60,841 nucleotides of DNA from JABDJZ01 sp047619685. GTDB lineage: Bacteria > Bacteroidota > Rhodothermia > Rhodothermales > UBA10348. The notes under the pieces are model-generated. The model saw nothing but the letters and a program-made list of their open reading frames with translations. It was not told where the DNA came from and did not search any database. Below, piece after piece: positions 1-8,071 of this stretch. The stretch lies in NCBI GenBank assembly GCA_047619685.1, contig JBLHLC010000026.1:1-60841 (forward strand), given 5' to 3'. Made by a program: the position numbers and the translations under genes. Position 1 is the stretch's first letter. Each line of letters opens with the position of its first letter.

Positions 1-204
1 GGCTACAGCCATACATCTGTCGCACTCAGGGACGCTATTGCAGCCGTCGATATCCCCGTGGTGGAAGTCCACATTTCCAACATATATGCACGCGAGGAAT
101 TTCGACATTCCTCCCTCACCGGCGCTTCCGCCGTCGGGGTCATTTCCGGGATGGGTTTCGATGGGTATGCGATGGCCGTTCGCTACCTCACCAGCCGCGC
201 GTAG
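1..204 (+). CDS. aroQ: 3-dehydroquinate dehydratase type II, C-terminal part
   Basis: The window opens inside this gene, in frame 1, and 67 codons remain before TAG. The class II dehydroquinase removes water from 3-dehydroquinate to give 3-dehydroshikimate in the shikimate pathway. Visible family motifs are GYSHTSVALRDAI, then EVHISNIYAREEFRH with the catalytic-site histidine and arginine region, then GVISGMGFDGYAMAV. The N-terminal half lies outside the window, so the start and upstream context are unknown. The next gene begins 9 bases downstream on the same strand and may be co-transcribed. Confidence 0.93.
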   Translation, partial: GYSHTSVALRDAIAAVDIPVVEVHISNIYAREEFRHSSLTGASAVGVISGMGFDGYAMAVRYLTSRA

Positions 205-213
205 GGCGCCCGG

Positions 214-1725
214 GTGAGCAGACTCCGCAAACTTGGTTCCGAGACAGCCATCTACGGCGTTTCGTCCATCCTGGGACGGGCCGTCAACTTCCTGCTTTTC
301 CCCTTCTACACGCAGGTATTGTCCCCCGAGGAATACGGCCCCGTTACAGTGGTCTACGCCGCGTTTGTCTTCCTGAACATCCTGTACCAGTACGGGATGG
401 AGTCGGCGTATCTCAAGTTTGCCTCCGCGACAGACGCCAACAGGCCGAGGGTTTTCAGCTCCGCGATGTGGTCGCTGATGGGGACCGCTGCGCTTTTCTC
501 CACGGCGTTGTGGGTGTTCAAGGGTCAGGCCGCCTTCGTGATCGGGTTGTCTGGTGACCACGAACTCCTCCTGGGATTCGCGGCCGCAATTCTGTTTCTG
601 GACACGGCATCGGTGGTTCCGTTTGCTGAGCTCCGGCTGTCCAACCGCCCCATCTATTTCGCCGTGGTGCGGTTTTCGTCCGTCCTTGTCAACGTGTCGG
701 CCAACCTGCTTCTGATTCTGGGCGCTGGCATGGGAGTGGAAGGCATACTTCTGGCCAACGTGGCGTCGTCTGCCGTCTCGTTTGTGCTCCTGTTTCCCGT
801 CGTGCGCCAGAACATCACGCGCGACCTGGATCGGGGGCTGTGGAAACAGATGCTCCGATTCGGCCTCCCATTCCTTCCGGGCGGACTGGGATACGCCATT
901 TCTGAGCGCGTGAACATCTTTTTCCTGTCTCGACTGCCAGCGGAAACGGTCGTAGACCTGTACGGCGCCTCCATGCCTCCCGAAACCCTCGCGACCATTC
1001 AGGGCGGCGACGCGGCGGCGGCAAGTGAGTACGTCCTTGGCGCGTTTGGAATCCTGAAACTCGCGGTCCTGGCCGCTCTGGGAGTCCAGATGTTCCGCTA
1101 CGCCTGGCAGCCCTTCTTCCTGAATCACGCCAAGGACGAAGATGCCCCGCAACTCTTCGGGAGAATATTCCTGATCCTGACGGCCGCCCTGTTCGGGGTC
1201 GTCCTGGGCGTTTCGTTTTTCGCCGCAGAACTGGTAGCAATCCCGCTTCCCGGGGGGCGGACCCTGATCGAGCCTACCTATTGGGTCGGCCTCTCGATTC
1301 TTCCCCCCGCCCTGCTCGGGTACGCCTTTCAGGGATGGTACTACCACTTTTCGGCTGGCGCCTATATCCAGAAGAAGACGGTCTATTTTGTCCAGAGCAC
1401 GCTGGCGGGAAGCGTCGTGGCCCTGGCGGTAAACTTCCTGGCCGTTCCCCGATTCGGGATGCTCGGTGCCGCGTGGGCCACGGCAGCCGCGTATGCCACG
1501 ATGGCGGTTTGTCTGCTGGTACTCATACAGCGCCACTACCCGGTGCCGTATGCCTGGGGTCGGGTGCTTACGCTGGTCGGATTGGCTTGCCTGGCTCTGT
1601 TTGCCTGGACCAGCAACGCCGGCCTTCGAGTCTGGTGGTGGGAGCTCTTGATGCTCACTGTGTATAGCCTGGCGGCAGTCGCAACTTTGAGATCAAGCCT
1701 ACGTGGAGTCAGGGACACTTCCTGA
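214..1725 (+). CDS. Polysaccharide/oligosaccharide flippase (MOP superfamily)
   Basis: 503 residues with about a dozen hydrophobic segments spread over the whole length, as in Wzx/MATE-like exporters that flip lipid-linked saccharides across the inner membrane. The N-terminus (SETAIYGVSSILGRAVNFLL, then PFYTQVLSPEEYG) is the typical start of the oligosaccharide-flippase family, where a short amphipathic helix precedes the first membrane segment. Start is GTG at 214, chosen because family similarity begins immediately and no upstream ATG fits. No glycosyltransferases are nearby, so the substrate cannot be named from context. Confidence 0.88.
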   Translation: MSRLRKLGSETAIYGVSSILGRAVNFLLFPFYTQVLSPEEYGPVTVVYAAFVFLNILYQYGMESAYLKFASATDANRPRVFSSAMWSLMGTAALFSTALWVFKGQAAFVIGLSGDHELLLGFAAAILFLDTASVVPFAELRLSNRPIYFAVVRFSSVLVNVSANLLLILGAGMGVEGILLANVASSAVSFVLLFPVVRQNITRDLDRGLWKQMLRFGLPFLPGGLGYAISERVNIFFLSRLPAETVVDLYGASMPPETLATIQGGDAAAASEYVLGAFGILKLAVLAALGVQMFRYAWQPFFLNHAKDEDAPQLFGRIFLILTAALFGVVLGVSFFAAELVAIPLPGGRTLIEPTYWVGLSILPPALLGYAFQGWYYHFSAGAYIQKKTVYFVQSTLAGSVVALAVNFLAVPRFGMLGAAWATAAAYATMAVCLLVLIQRHYPVPYAWGRVLTLVGLACLALFAWTSNAGLRVWWWELLMLTVYSLAAVATLRSSLRGVRDTS

Positions 1726-1734
1726 CGATACCCC

Positions 1735-2784
1735 ATGCAGCGCTTCCTCCCCTCGATGCTCCGGACGACACTTCTGGTGGCTGCCGGCCTCTTCGTCTCC
1801 CTTCCTGTTTCGCTCCCGGCCCTTTCCCAGTCGTTTGACTTCCCGGTGCGAGGCGTTGGCCTTTCAATTGGTGACTCGCGAGATCACAAAGGCCTCAGGC
1901 TCAATTTTCGCGACCGCCGGCTGCGGTCGGTCCAGGGCGTTAACGCAACGATCTGGACGCCGTACAACCCGATGCGCGGCGACGTGCAGGGCCTCGCGCT
2001 TGGTCTGCCGGCAACCGGCGCGGCCAACATCCACGGACTGGGTATCGGGATACTGGGCGTAGGTGCCGAAGAGTCCATCACCGGAGTCATGCTTGCCGGC
2101 CTTGGCGGGGGAGCAGGAGAGTCAGTTCGAGGAATTGGAATTGCTGGCTTGGGAATGGGCTCAGGGCGCGACCTCTCGGGAATCATGGTTGCAGGTCTCG
2201 GGGCGGGCGCCGGGCGTGACGTCACGGGAATCCTGGTGGCTGGCCTGGGCGCTGGCGCGGGTGGAGACGTTACTGGCATCGTTGTCGCGGGCATCGGTGG
2301 CGGAGCCGGAGGCGACTTCCTGGGAGTCTCGCTGTCCGGCGTGGGTAGTGGATCGGGCGGCGCCTTGACCGGCCTCCACGTAGGCGGGATTGGAGTTGGC
2401 GCAGGTGGCGACGCTACAGGCATTTTCTTTGGCGGCATTGGTGTGGGCGCCGGTGGCGAACTCCGCGGGCTTGCCGTAGCCGGCGTCGGCGTTGGTGCCC
2501 CCTCAATCCGCGGTATTGTGGTGTCGGGCTTTGCCGCGGGCGGAGAGGACGTCTCAGGACTTTTCTTAGCCCCGGCCTACTTCCTCGTCGAGGAAGACGG
2601 ACACATGAATGGCCTGTCGGTGTCGGCCTTCAACCGCATCCGCGGCACCCAGCGGGGCGTGACCATCGGCATTCTCAACGTAGCCCGTAACCTGCGCGGC
2701 GTTCAGATCGGATTGCTCAACTATGCGGCATCCAATCGGCGAGGCCTTCGCTGGCTGCCGTTCTTCAACACGAGTTTCAGGTAG
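1735..2784 (+). CDS. Secreted glycine-rich repeat protein, surface-repeat type
   Basis: 349 residues. Residues 1-32 form a signal peptide ending near ALSQS. Residues 115-272 are about ten tandem 15-16-residue units of the form xTGIxVAGLGxGAGGD, followed by GLFLAPAYFL and two further related blocks (RGVTIGILNVARN, RGVQIGLLNYA). The layout resembles LA_2272-type surface repeat proteins, and the alternating hydrophobic/glycine pattern suggests a beta-solenoid or barrel at the outer membrane. Function is unknown. It lies 9 bases after the flippase on the same strand, and its 3' end overlaps the converging flavoprotein gene by 8 bases. Confidence 0.75.
   Translation: MQRFLPSMLRTTLLVAAGLFVSLPVSLPALSQSFDFPVRGVGLSIGDSRDHKGLRLNFRDRRLRSVQGVNATIWTPYNPMRGDVQGLALGLPATGAANIHGLGIGILGVGAEESITGVMLAGLGGGAGESVRGIGIAGLGMGSGRDLSGIMVAGLGAGAGRDVTGILVAGLGAGAGGDVTGIVVAGIGGGAGGDFLGVSLSGVGSGSGGALTGLHVGGIGVGAGGDATGIFFGGIGVGAGGELRGLAVAGVGVGAPSIRGIVVSGFAAGGEDVSGLFLAPAYFLVEEDGHMNGLSVSAFNRIRGTQRGVTIGILNVARNLRGVQIGLLNYAASNRRGLRWLPFFNTSFR
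2077..2550 (+). repeat. Tandem 48-base coding repeats (16-residue Gly-rich units)
   Basis: Eight consecutive 48-base units start at 2077 and are followed by two 45-base units. Each encodes a variant of (I/V/L)xGxxVAGLGxGAGGD. Units differ at many positions, so this is an old, diverged array rather than a recent slippage product. It forms the middle of the glycine-rich secreted protein. Confidence 0.8.
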
Positions 2785-5635
2785 CACTCAGCGCAGCGGC
2801 CAGAACCTGGGCGGGGTGTAGCGCCTTTCTTCCGGTCAGGTCCTCAATCTGCGCTCGACAACTCGTTCCCGCGGCGGCCAGGACCGTTCCTTCCGGTGCC
2901 GCACGAACGGCCGGGGCGAGACGGTCTTCACCGATCTGCCTGGACACCTCTCCGTGCTCATACCCGAATGAGCCCGCCATTCCGCAACAACCGGCGTCAA
3001 TCGTAGTGGCGCTGGCTCCGGCAACCGCGTAGCAGCCCGTCAGCGATTCAAAACTGCCCGCCGCCTTTTGGTGGCAGTGCCCGTGGACCAGGACATCCAG
3101 CGGCTCTCTCGTCCAATCCAAAGCTGCAAACCGGTCCCTGTGCAGCAGGATGAAGGCCTCAAATTCGTAGGATGCCGCGCCCACTTCCTTGGTCCGGGGA
3201 TCACCGGGAATCAAGGACTGGAATTCGTCGGCCAGGGTCAAAATGCAACTGGGCTCCAGGCCCACAATCGGGATTCCCTGGCGGACAAACGGGTACAAGC
3301 GCTGCACGGTGCTGAGGGCGTTGCCTTGAGCCTTGGTGACAAATCCCTTGGAGAGGTACGTGCGTCCGCAGCAGACATCGCCCACCGGAATGACGGTGAA
3401 TCCAGCGGCTTCCAGAACCAGCGTGGCCGCAGCCGGAATCTCGGGGTGCTGAAAATTGCTGAACGTATCCACGAACAGCGCGACCGTGTTTGCCGGATCA
3501 AGGTCTGCACTGGCCTTGCCTCCCTTTCGGCTGAACGGGCGCCTGGCAAACGTCACCTGGGGTCTGGTGGCGTCAATGCCCATCCTGGTCATCATCCGAC
3601 TCGCCAGCGCCGTCCCCGACAGCCGATTCACCAGCGGCCCAAGCGGACCAGAAGCCAGACGCGCCAGACGCGGCAATTCGGCGAAGGCCCGGGTCCTCAG
3701 CGAGGGCGAAACCCGGCGCCAGTACCCATCCAGCCACTCGGTTTTGAGCTTGGCCATGTCCACTGCGGAAGGGCATTCCCGCTTGCAAGCCTTGCACTGA
3801 AGACAGAGGTCCAGCGCCTGGTAGACATCATCATCGGTGAGTCCGCCGGTTCGTCCGGTCATGGCCATCCGAAGAACGTTTGCGCGTCCACGTGTCGAGT
3901 CCACCTCTTCTCGGGTGGCCATGTAGCTGGGGCACATCGTGCCCTCTCCCACTTTCCGGCAGGCACCGTTGCCGTTGCACTGCTCCACGGCCCCGGCAAA
4001 GCCACCATCATCCGCAAAAGACATGCTGGTTGCCACCGGAAGCGGGGCGTATTCCGGACCCAGGCGCAGGTTTTCGGTCATGGGAGGGGACTCCACCACA
4101 CGCCCGGGATTCATGACGCCTGCTGGATCAAAGATCTCTTTGACGTCCCGGCACAACTGGTAGAGGGCAGGCCCCAGGAACTGCGGATTCAGCCACCCTC
4201 GGACAATCCCGTCCCCGTGCTCGGAGGAAATCCAGCCTCCATACCGACTGACAAGCTCGGCGGAGCCTGCCGCGATTTCCTTCATTTTGGCTACCTCGGC
4301 GGCGTCCTTCGTGTTGATAAAAGGACGCACGTGGAGGCAACCCGCCGAAGCGTGCGCGTACATGACTGCCGGCGTGTCGGTCTCTGCCAGCAGCTGTTCC
4401 AGATCATCGATATAGTCGGCCAGATGCTCTACCGGGACCGCGGCGTCTTCTACAAAGGCGACGGGTTTGTGGTCTCCCTTTACCCCCATGATGAGCCCGA
4501 GGGCCTCCTTGCGCACAGACCACGCGGCCGCAATCTGGGCGGGCTCTTCCAGGCGGACAATGCCCACTCCGGGTAGGTGGCGTTCGAGCCGGTCCAGCGA
4601 ATCGAGAGTCGCTTTCCGGCTCTCGCCATAGTATTCCGTCAGCAGCACGGCGCCGGGTGTCCCCAGAACGAAGTTCATCCGACTCGCGAACTCCGGCGTG
4701 GATCGCATCCGCTCGATGGTAGCGCCGTCCATGAGTTCGACTGCAGCCGGGCTGGTCTCCAGGATTTCCGTGACGGCTTCCAGTGCGTGCCGGCGCGTCT
4801 CAAACTGGAGGGCTCCCACAGAGGTGAAGGCCGGTTTGGCTACCAGATCCACCGTCAGCTCGGTCACGGTCCCAAGCGTGCCTTCGCTGCCACAAAGCAG
4901 CCGGGCAATGTTGGGACTCTCCCGAAGCAGTTCCTCCAGGCGATACCCGTTGCTCCGCCGCCAGTGGGGTGGCATGTCGCGCTGGATCGCGTCTCCGTGG
5001 GCCAGCGCCAGCGCGTGGAGCGCCTCGTAGATCCTGCCTTCAAAGCCGGAGAGGCGGGCCTTTGCCACCCACGAGGCCTTGTCCTGCTCCGTGAAGAAGG
5101 CCGTGGAACCGTCCGACAGCACCGTCCGCGCGGATCGGACGTGGCGGATCATGTTGCCGTAGAGAATCGAGTGCGTGCCGGTCGAATTGTTCGCCATCAT
5201 CCCGCCCAGTGTCGCGCGCGACCCGCTGGCCGGGTCAGGGCCCACCATCCATCCGCTGGATGCGACATGTTTGTTGAGCGCGGCCAACGTGATGCCCGGT
5301 TCCACGCACGCCCAGCCCACCTGGTCCGAGAACCCCAGGACCTTGTTCAGGTGCGGGGTAAAATCAATCACGAGTGCGTCATTGACCGTCTGGCCTGCCA
5401 GTGACGATCCGCCGCCGCGCGGCAGAACCGGGATCCCCAGCCTTGAAGCAGAAGAAACAGCGGCCACTACGTCGTCCGCCGACCGGGGAATCAGCACGCC
5501 GACGGGAATCACCTCATACATCGAGGCGTCAGTGGCATACAGCGCCCGCGAGAGCGGGTCCAGTCTGAGGTCTCCCTCGAGTCGCCCGGACAGTTCGTCC
5601 GCAAGTTGCCTGATTCGTTCGTCCGTGATCTCCAT
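2777..5635 (-). CDS. FAD-linked oxidase / Fe-S reductase fusion (D-2-hydroxyacid dehydrogenase type)
   Basis: 952 residues, a GlcD-like flavoprotein fused to a GlcF-like iron-sulfur protein, as in YdiJ/D-2-hydroxyglutarate or D-lactate dehydrogenases. Residues 40-260 are the FAD-binding PCMH fold (PRGGGSSLAGQ at 72-82). Residues 260-510 are the FAD-oxidase C domain with HGDG at 473-476. Ferredoxin-like cysteines lie at 553, 559, 568 and then 611, 614, 617, 621 (CLQCKACKRECP). Two CCG motifs follow (GDVCCGRTYL, DAGCCGMAGSFG), typical of heterodisulfide-reductase-like domains. It probably oxidises a D-2-hydroxyacid and passes electrons to quinone or a soluble carrier; the substrate is not predictable. 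The next gene on the strand lies 12 bases upstream. Confidence 0.9.
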   Translation of the reverse strand: MEITDERIRQLADELSGRLEGDLRLDPLSRALYATDASMYEVIPVGVLIPRSADDVVAAVSSASRLGIPVLPRGGGSSLAGQTVNDALVIDFTPHLNKVLGFSDQVGWACVEPGITLAALNKHVASSGWMVGPDPASGSRATLGGMMANNSTGTHSILYGNMIRHVRSARTVLSDGSTAFFTEQDKASWVAKARLSGFEGRIYEALHALALAHGDAIQRDMPPHWRRSNGYRLEELLRESPNIARLLCGSEGTLGTVTELTVDLVAKPAFTSVGALQFETRRHALEAVTEILETSPAAVELMDGATIERMRSTPEFASRMNFVLGTPGAVLLTEYYGESRKATLDSLDRLERHLPGVGIVRLEEPAQIAAAWSVRKEALGLIMGVKGDHKPVAFVEDAAVPVEHLADYIDDLEQLLAETDTPAVMYAHASAGCLHVRPFINTKDAAEVAKMKEIAAGSAELVSRYGGWISSEHGDGIVRGWLNPQFLGPALYQLCRDVKEIFDPAGVMNPGRVVESPPMTENLRLGPEYAPLPVATSMSFADDGGFAGAVEQCNGNGACRKVGEGTMCPSYMATREEVDSTRGRANVLRMAMTGRTGGLTDDDVYQALDLCLQCKACKRECPSAVDMAKLKTEWLDGYWRRVSPSLRTRAFAELPRLARLASGPLGPLVNRLSGTALASRMMTRMGIDATRPQVTFARRPFSRKGGKASADLDPANTVALFVDTFSNFQHPEIPAAATLVLEAAGFTVIPVGDVCCGRTYLSKGFVTKAQGNALSTVQRLYPFVRQGIPIVGLEPSCILTLADEFQSLIPGDPRTKEVGAASYEFEAFILLHRDRFAALDWTREPLDVLVHGHCHQKAAGSFESLTGCYAVAGASATTIDAGCCGMAGSFGYEHGEVSRQIGEDRLAPAVRAAPEGTVLAAAGTSCRAQIEDLTGRKALHPAQVLAAALSAT

Positions 5636-5647
5636 GGACGGAAGATA

Positions 5648-7093
5648 TCAGGCGTCAGAGAACAAGGATACCCGCTCTCCCTGAGTTGGGGTCACGATCT
5701 CGATGTGCGGATGAAAGAACTTGATATTGTCCGCCATCCAGGTCTTGGCAACGGTCTCCCCGTGGACGAGGATTATCCGCTTTGGCGCCAACCTCTCGAC
5801 CAGATCCAGCAGATCCCGGCGATGGCTGTGACCACTGAATCGAAATCGACCCACCGTACATCGTAGCGGCTGGGGCCCGCGGGCGTCGTCCAGGATAACC
5901 TGCCTGTCATCGCCCTCTCCTTCGGCCTCCAGCAACCTGGCTGCCGGCGAGTCCTCGCGAGCATAACCAACCAGGAGCACCGCGTTTTTGGCGTCGCCCA
6001 CCATCTCCTGGGCCAGTTTGTTGGAAATGGTCCGCTCGAACATCATTCCGCTGCCAACCACCAAAATTCCCGGCTCAGCCAGGGCACGCGTCAGTCCGTT
6101 CTGGCCGCGGGGCAGCCGTTTCTGTTCTACTCCGTAGACTTCGAACTCGGCATTCAGCCTTGGCGTGGTGTACCGGGTCCGGTCGTAGACGTCAGAGATG
6201 GCCCGCATCATTCCGGCCGAGTACACGGGTGTATCCTCGTCTATTATGCCACGGCGTTTATACCGGTCAATCATGGCGAGAACCTCCTGACTCCGGCCCA
6301 ACGCAAAGACCGGTAGCAGCGCCGTCCCGCCGCGCTCCAGGGTCTCCTTCAGCGCCTCACCGAGTCTGCGCTCTTCCGATTTACGCGTGTAGTTCTCGGC
6401 GTCCGCATCGGCACCCAGGGTAGACTCCAGAATCAGGGTATCGATTGGCCCGTCGGGGTAGGAACCCCCGGGGATAATGCCCTGGGGCTGAAGGGAAGTA
6501 TCGCTGGTATAGAAGACGCGCCGAGGTTCGTCATTCTCGTCCTCCGCCTCCACATCAATCTCGACACCCATGGCACCCAGAACATGCCCTGCATCGAACA
6601 GCCGTCCGGTCACGGGAGTCCGTCCCCGAATTCCGGTCAGGTCAAAAGGCATCTCCAGATGGTGAGCCAGGTAGAGGTACTCGTAGGCATCCAACTCATC
6701 GGCATCAAAGAGCGGCTTCGAAGTCGATGATCCTTCCTGCAACTTCCGGACCTGGAGTCTGGCAGAAGAAGGCAGCAAGATGTTGGCCAGATCTCTCGTG
6801 GCCCTCGTCATGTGCACCAGGACGTGCGGAAACGTCCGAATGACCACGGGCAGAGAACCCAGGTGGTCCTGATGGGCGTGCGAGACGAGCACGTGGTCCA
6901 CCCCGGTATCCGCACGGTCAACCAGGTAGTTCAGATCTGGAACGCTGTCCATCCCCTCGCCTTCAGGGTCGGCGCCTGCGTCCAGCATAATTCCAGTGCC
7001 ATCTATGTTCAGATAGTGGCAACTGGCTCCAATCTCACTGGTCCCGCCTAAGCATACCAGGTACGGCTCTTCACCGTCGGGCAGGTCCGGCAT
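5648..7093 (-). CDS. MBL-fold beta-CASP RNA-processing exonuclease/endonuclease
   Basis: 481 residues. The metallo-beta-lactamase zinc motif HAHQDH is at residues 72-77, followed by the beta-CASP insertion and, near the C-terminus, the RMMBL segment (FRFSGHSHR and IILVHGE with a zinc-ligand histidine). This arrangement is typical of CPSF73-like and RNase J-like nucleases that cleave single-stranded RNA. Length fits the bacterial YsH1/CPSF-like group better than RNase J (about 550). It is followed 3 bases later by fsa on the same strand. Its RNA substrate is not predictable. Confidence 0.87.
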   Translation of the reverse strand: MPDLPDGEEPYLVCLGGTSEIGASCHYLNIDGTGIMLDAGADPEGEGMDSVPDLNYLVDRADTGVDHVLVSHAHQDHLGSLPVVIRTFPHVLVHMTRATRDLANILLPSSARLQVRKLQEGSSTSKPLFDADELDAYEYLYLAHHLEMPFDLTGIRGRTPVTGRLFDAGHVLGAMGVEIDVEAEDENDEPRRVFYTSDTSLQPQGIIPGGSYPDGPIDTLILESTLGADADAENYTRKSEERRLGEALKETLERGGTALLPVFALGRSQEVLAMIDRYKRRGIIDEDTPVYSAGMMRAISDVYDRTRYTTPRLNAEFEVYGVEQKRLPRGQNGLTRALAEPGILVVGSGMMFERTISNKLAQEMVGDAKNAVLLVGYAREDSPAARLLEAEGEGDDRQVILDDARGPQPLRCTVGRFRFSGHSHRRDLLDLVERLAPKRIILVHGETVAKTWMADNIKFFHPHIEIVTPTQGERVSLFSDA

Positions 7094-7096
7094 GTA

Positions 7097-7774
7097 TCAG
7101 CCGGCTCCGTTGCTAGCTACCGCCGCACTGGCCTCGAACTGCTCCCAATCTGCCATGAATCGCGCCAGACCACTGTCTGTCAGCGGGTGCTTCATCAGTC
7201 CACCCAGCACACTGAACGGAATCGTCGCCACGTCAGCACCGGCCATTGCCGCGTCAACCACGTGCATGGGGTGCCGAATGGAGGCCGCCAGGACCTGGGT
7301 TTCGTAGCCGTAGTTCCCGTAGATGTGCACGATCTGCTCGATCAACTCGATGCCCGATGTCGCAATATCATCGAGGCGTCCGATGAACGGGCTGATGTAG
7401 GTGGCCCCGGCCTTGGCCGCAATCAGAGCCTGCGTGGCCGAGAAGCACAGCGTGCAGTTGGTCTTGATACCCTCGTCGGTGAACGACCGGATGGCCTTGA
7501 TGCCCTCCGGGATCAGCGGCACCTTGACCACGATCTGGGGGTGCAGGTCAGCCAGGACCCGGCCCTGACGCATGATGCCGTCGTAGTCAACCGCGGTGAC
7601 CTCGGCCGAGACGTCTCCTTCCACGATCTCACAGATCTTTACGATGTGCTCGTGGAAATTTACGCCCCCCACCTTTTTCATCAGCGACGGGTTCGTGGTC
7701 ACGCCGTCGAGTACGCCCATTTTCTGGGCCTCACGGATTTCGTCCAGGTCTGCGGTGTCAATGAAGAACTTCAT
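7097..7774 (-). CDS. fsa: Fructose-6-phosphate aldolase / transaldolase-like protein
   Basis: 225 residues, the size of the small TalC/FSA group rather than the long TalA/B transaldolases. It starts MKFFIDTADLDEIREA and carries DGVTTNPSLMKK and IVVKVPLIPEGIKAI, whose second lysine forms the Schiff base, then CFSATQALIAAKAGATYISPFIGR. It should either cleave fructose-6-phosphate to dihydroxyacetone and glyceraldehyde-3-phosphate or act as a class-1 transaldolase in the pentose-phosphate pathway. Sequence alone does not separate these activities. Confidence 0.92.
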   Translation of the reverse strand: MKFFIDTADLDEIREAQKMGVLDGVTTNPSLMKKVGGVNFHEHIVKICEIVEGDVSAEVTAVDYDGIMRQGRVLADLHPQIVVKVPLIPEGIKAIRSFTDEGIKTNCTLCFSATQALIAAKAGATYISPFIGRLDDIATSGIELIEQIVHIYGNYGYETQVLAASIRHPMHVVDAAMAGADVATIPFSVLGGLMKHPLTDSGLARFMADWEQFEASAAVASNGAG

Positions 7775-7914
7775 CGTGGCTGTTACTTGCGTGCGGGAAA
7801 CGGGCTACTGGGCGTCGGGCGGTGCATGAGCGCTGCACGATTCAGCCGATCGCGATAGACTCCTCCAACGTGCGCACGCGGCCGGAGTTCACCAGAATAA
7901 TCGCCTGCCGGTTG

Positions 7915-8013
7915 CTAGGCGATCTGACTCAGAATGACCATGATCAGGACGAATCCGCCAAGAATCGCGGCCGCCATAATGACCTGCCTCTTAATCTGCT
8001 TTGTGGTGCTCAT
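7915..8013 (-). CDS. 32-residue single-span membrane microprotein
   Basis: An ATG-initiated frame on the minus strand encodes MSTTKQIKRQ, a hydrophobic run MAAAILGGFVLIMVILSQIA and TAG. The short basic N-terminus followed by one 18-20-residue membrane helix is typical of small inner-membrane proteins. It lies alone in the 297-base gap between fsa and the deacylase gene, where nothing else is evident. No clear ribosome binding site is visible, which is normal in this phylum. Coding status rests on composition only. Confidence 0.4.
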   Translation of the reverse strand: MSTTKQIKRQVIMAAAILGGFVLIMVILSQIA

Positions 8014-8071
8014 AACTGCCGTTCGGTAGGACTGAGCACCAGTATAACCGATCGCATCGGATTCGCAATAC

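Noticed and set aside
3068..4576. Long plus-strand open frame opposite the flavoprotein gene
   Set aside because: It is antisense to a clearly recognisable coding sequence, has no family motif, and reflects the high GC codon pattern.
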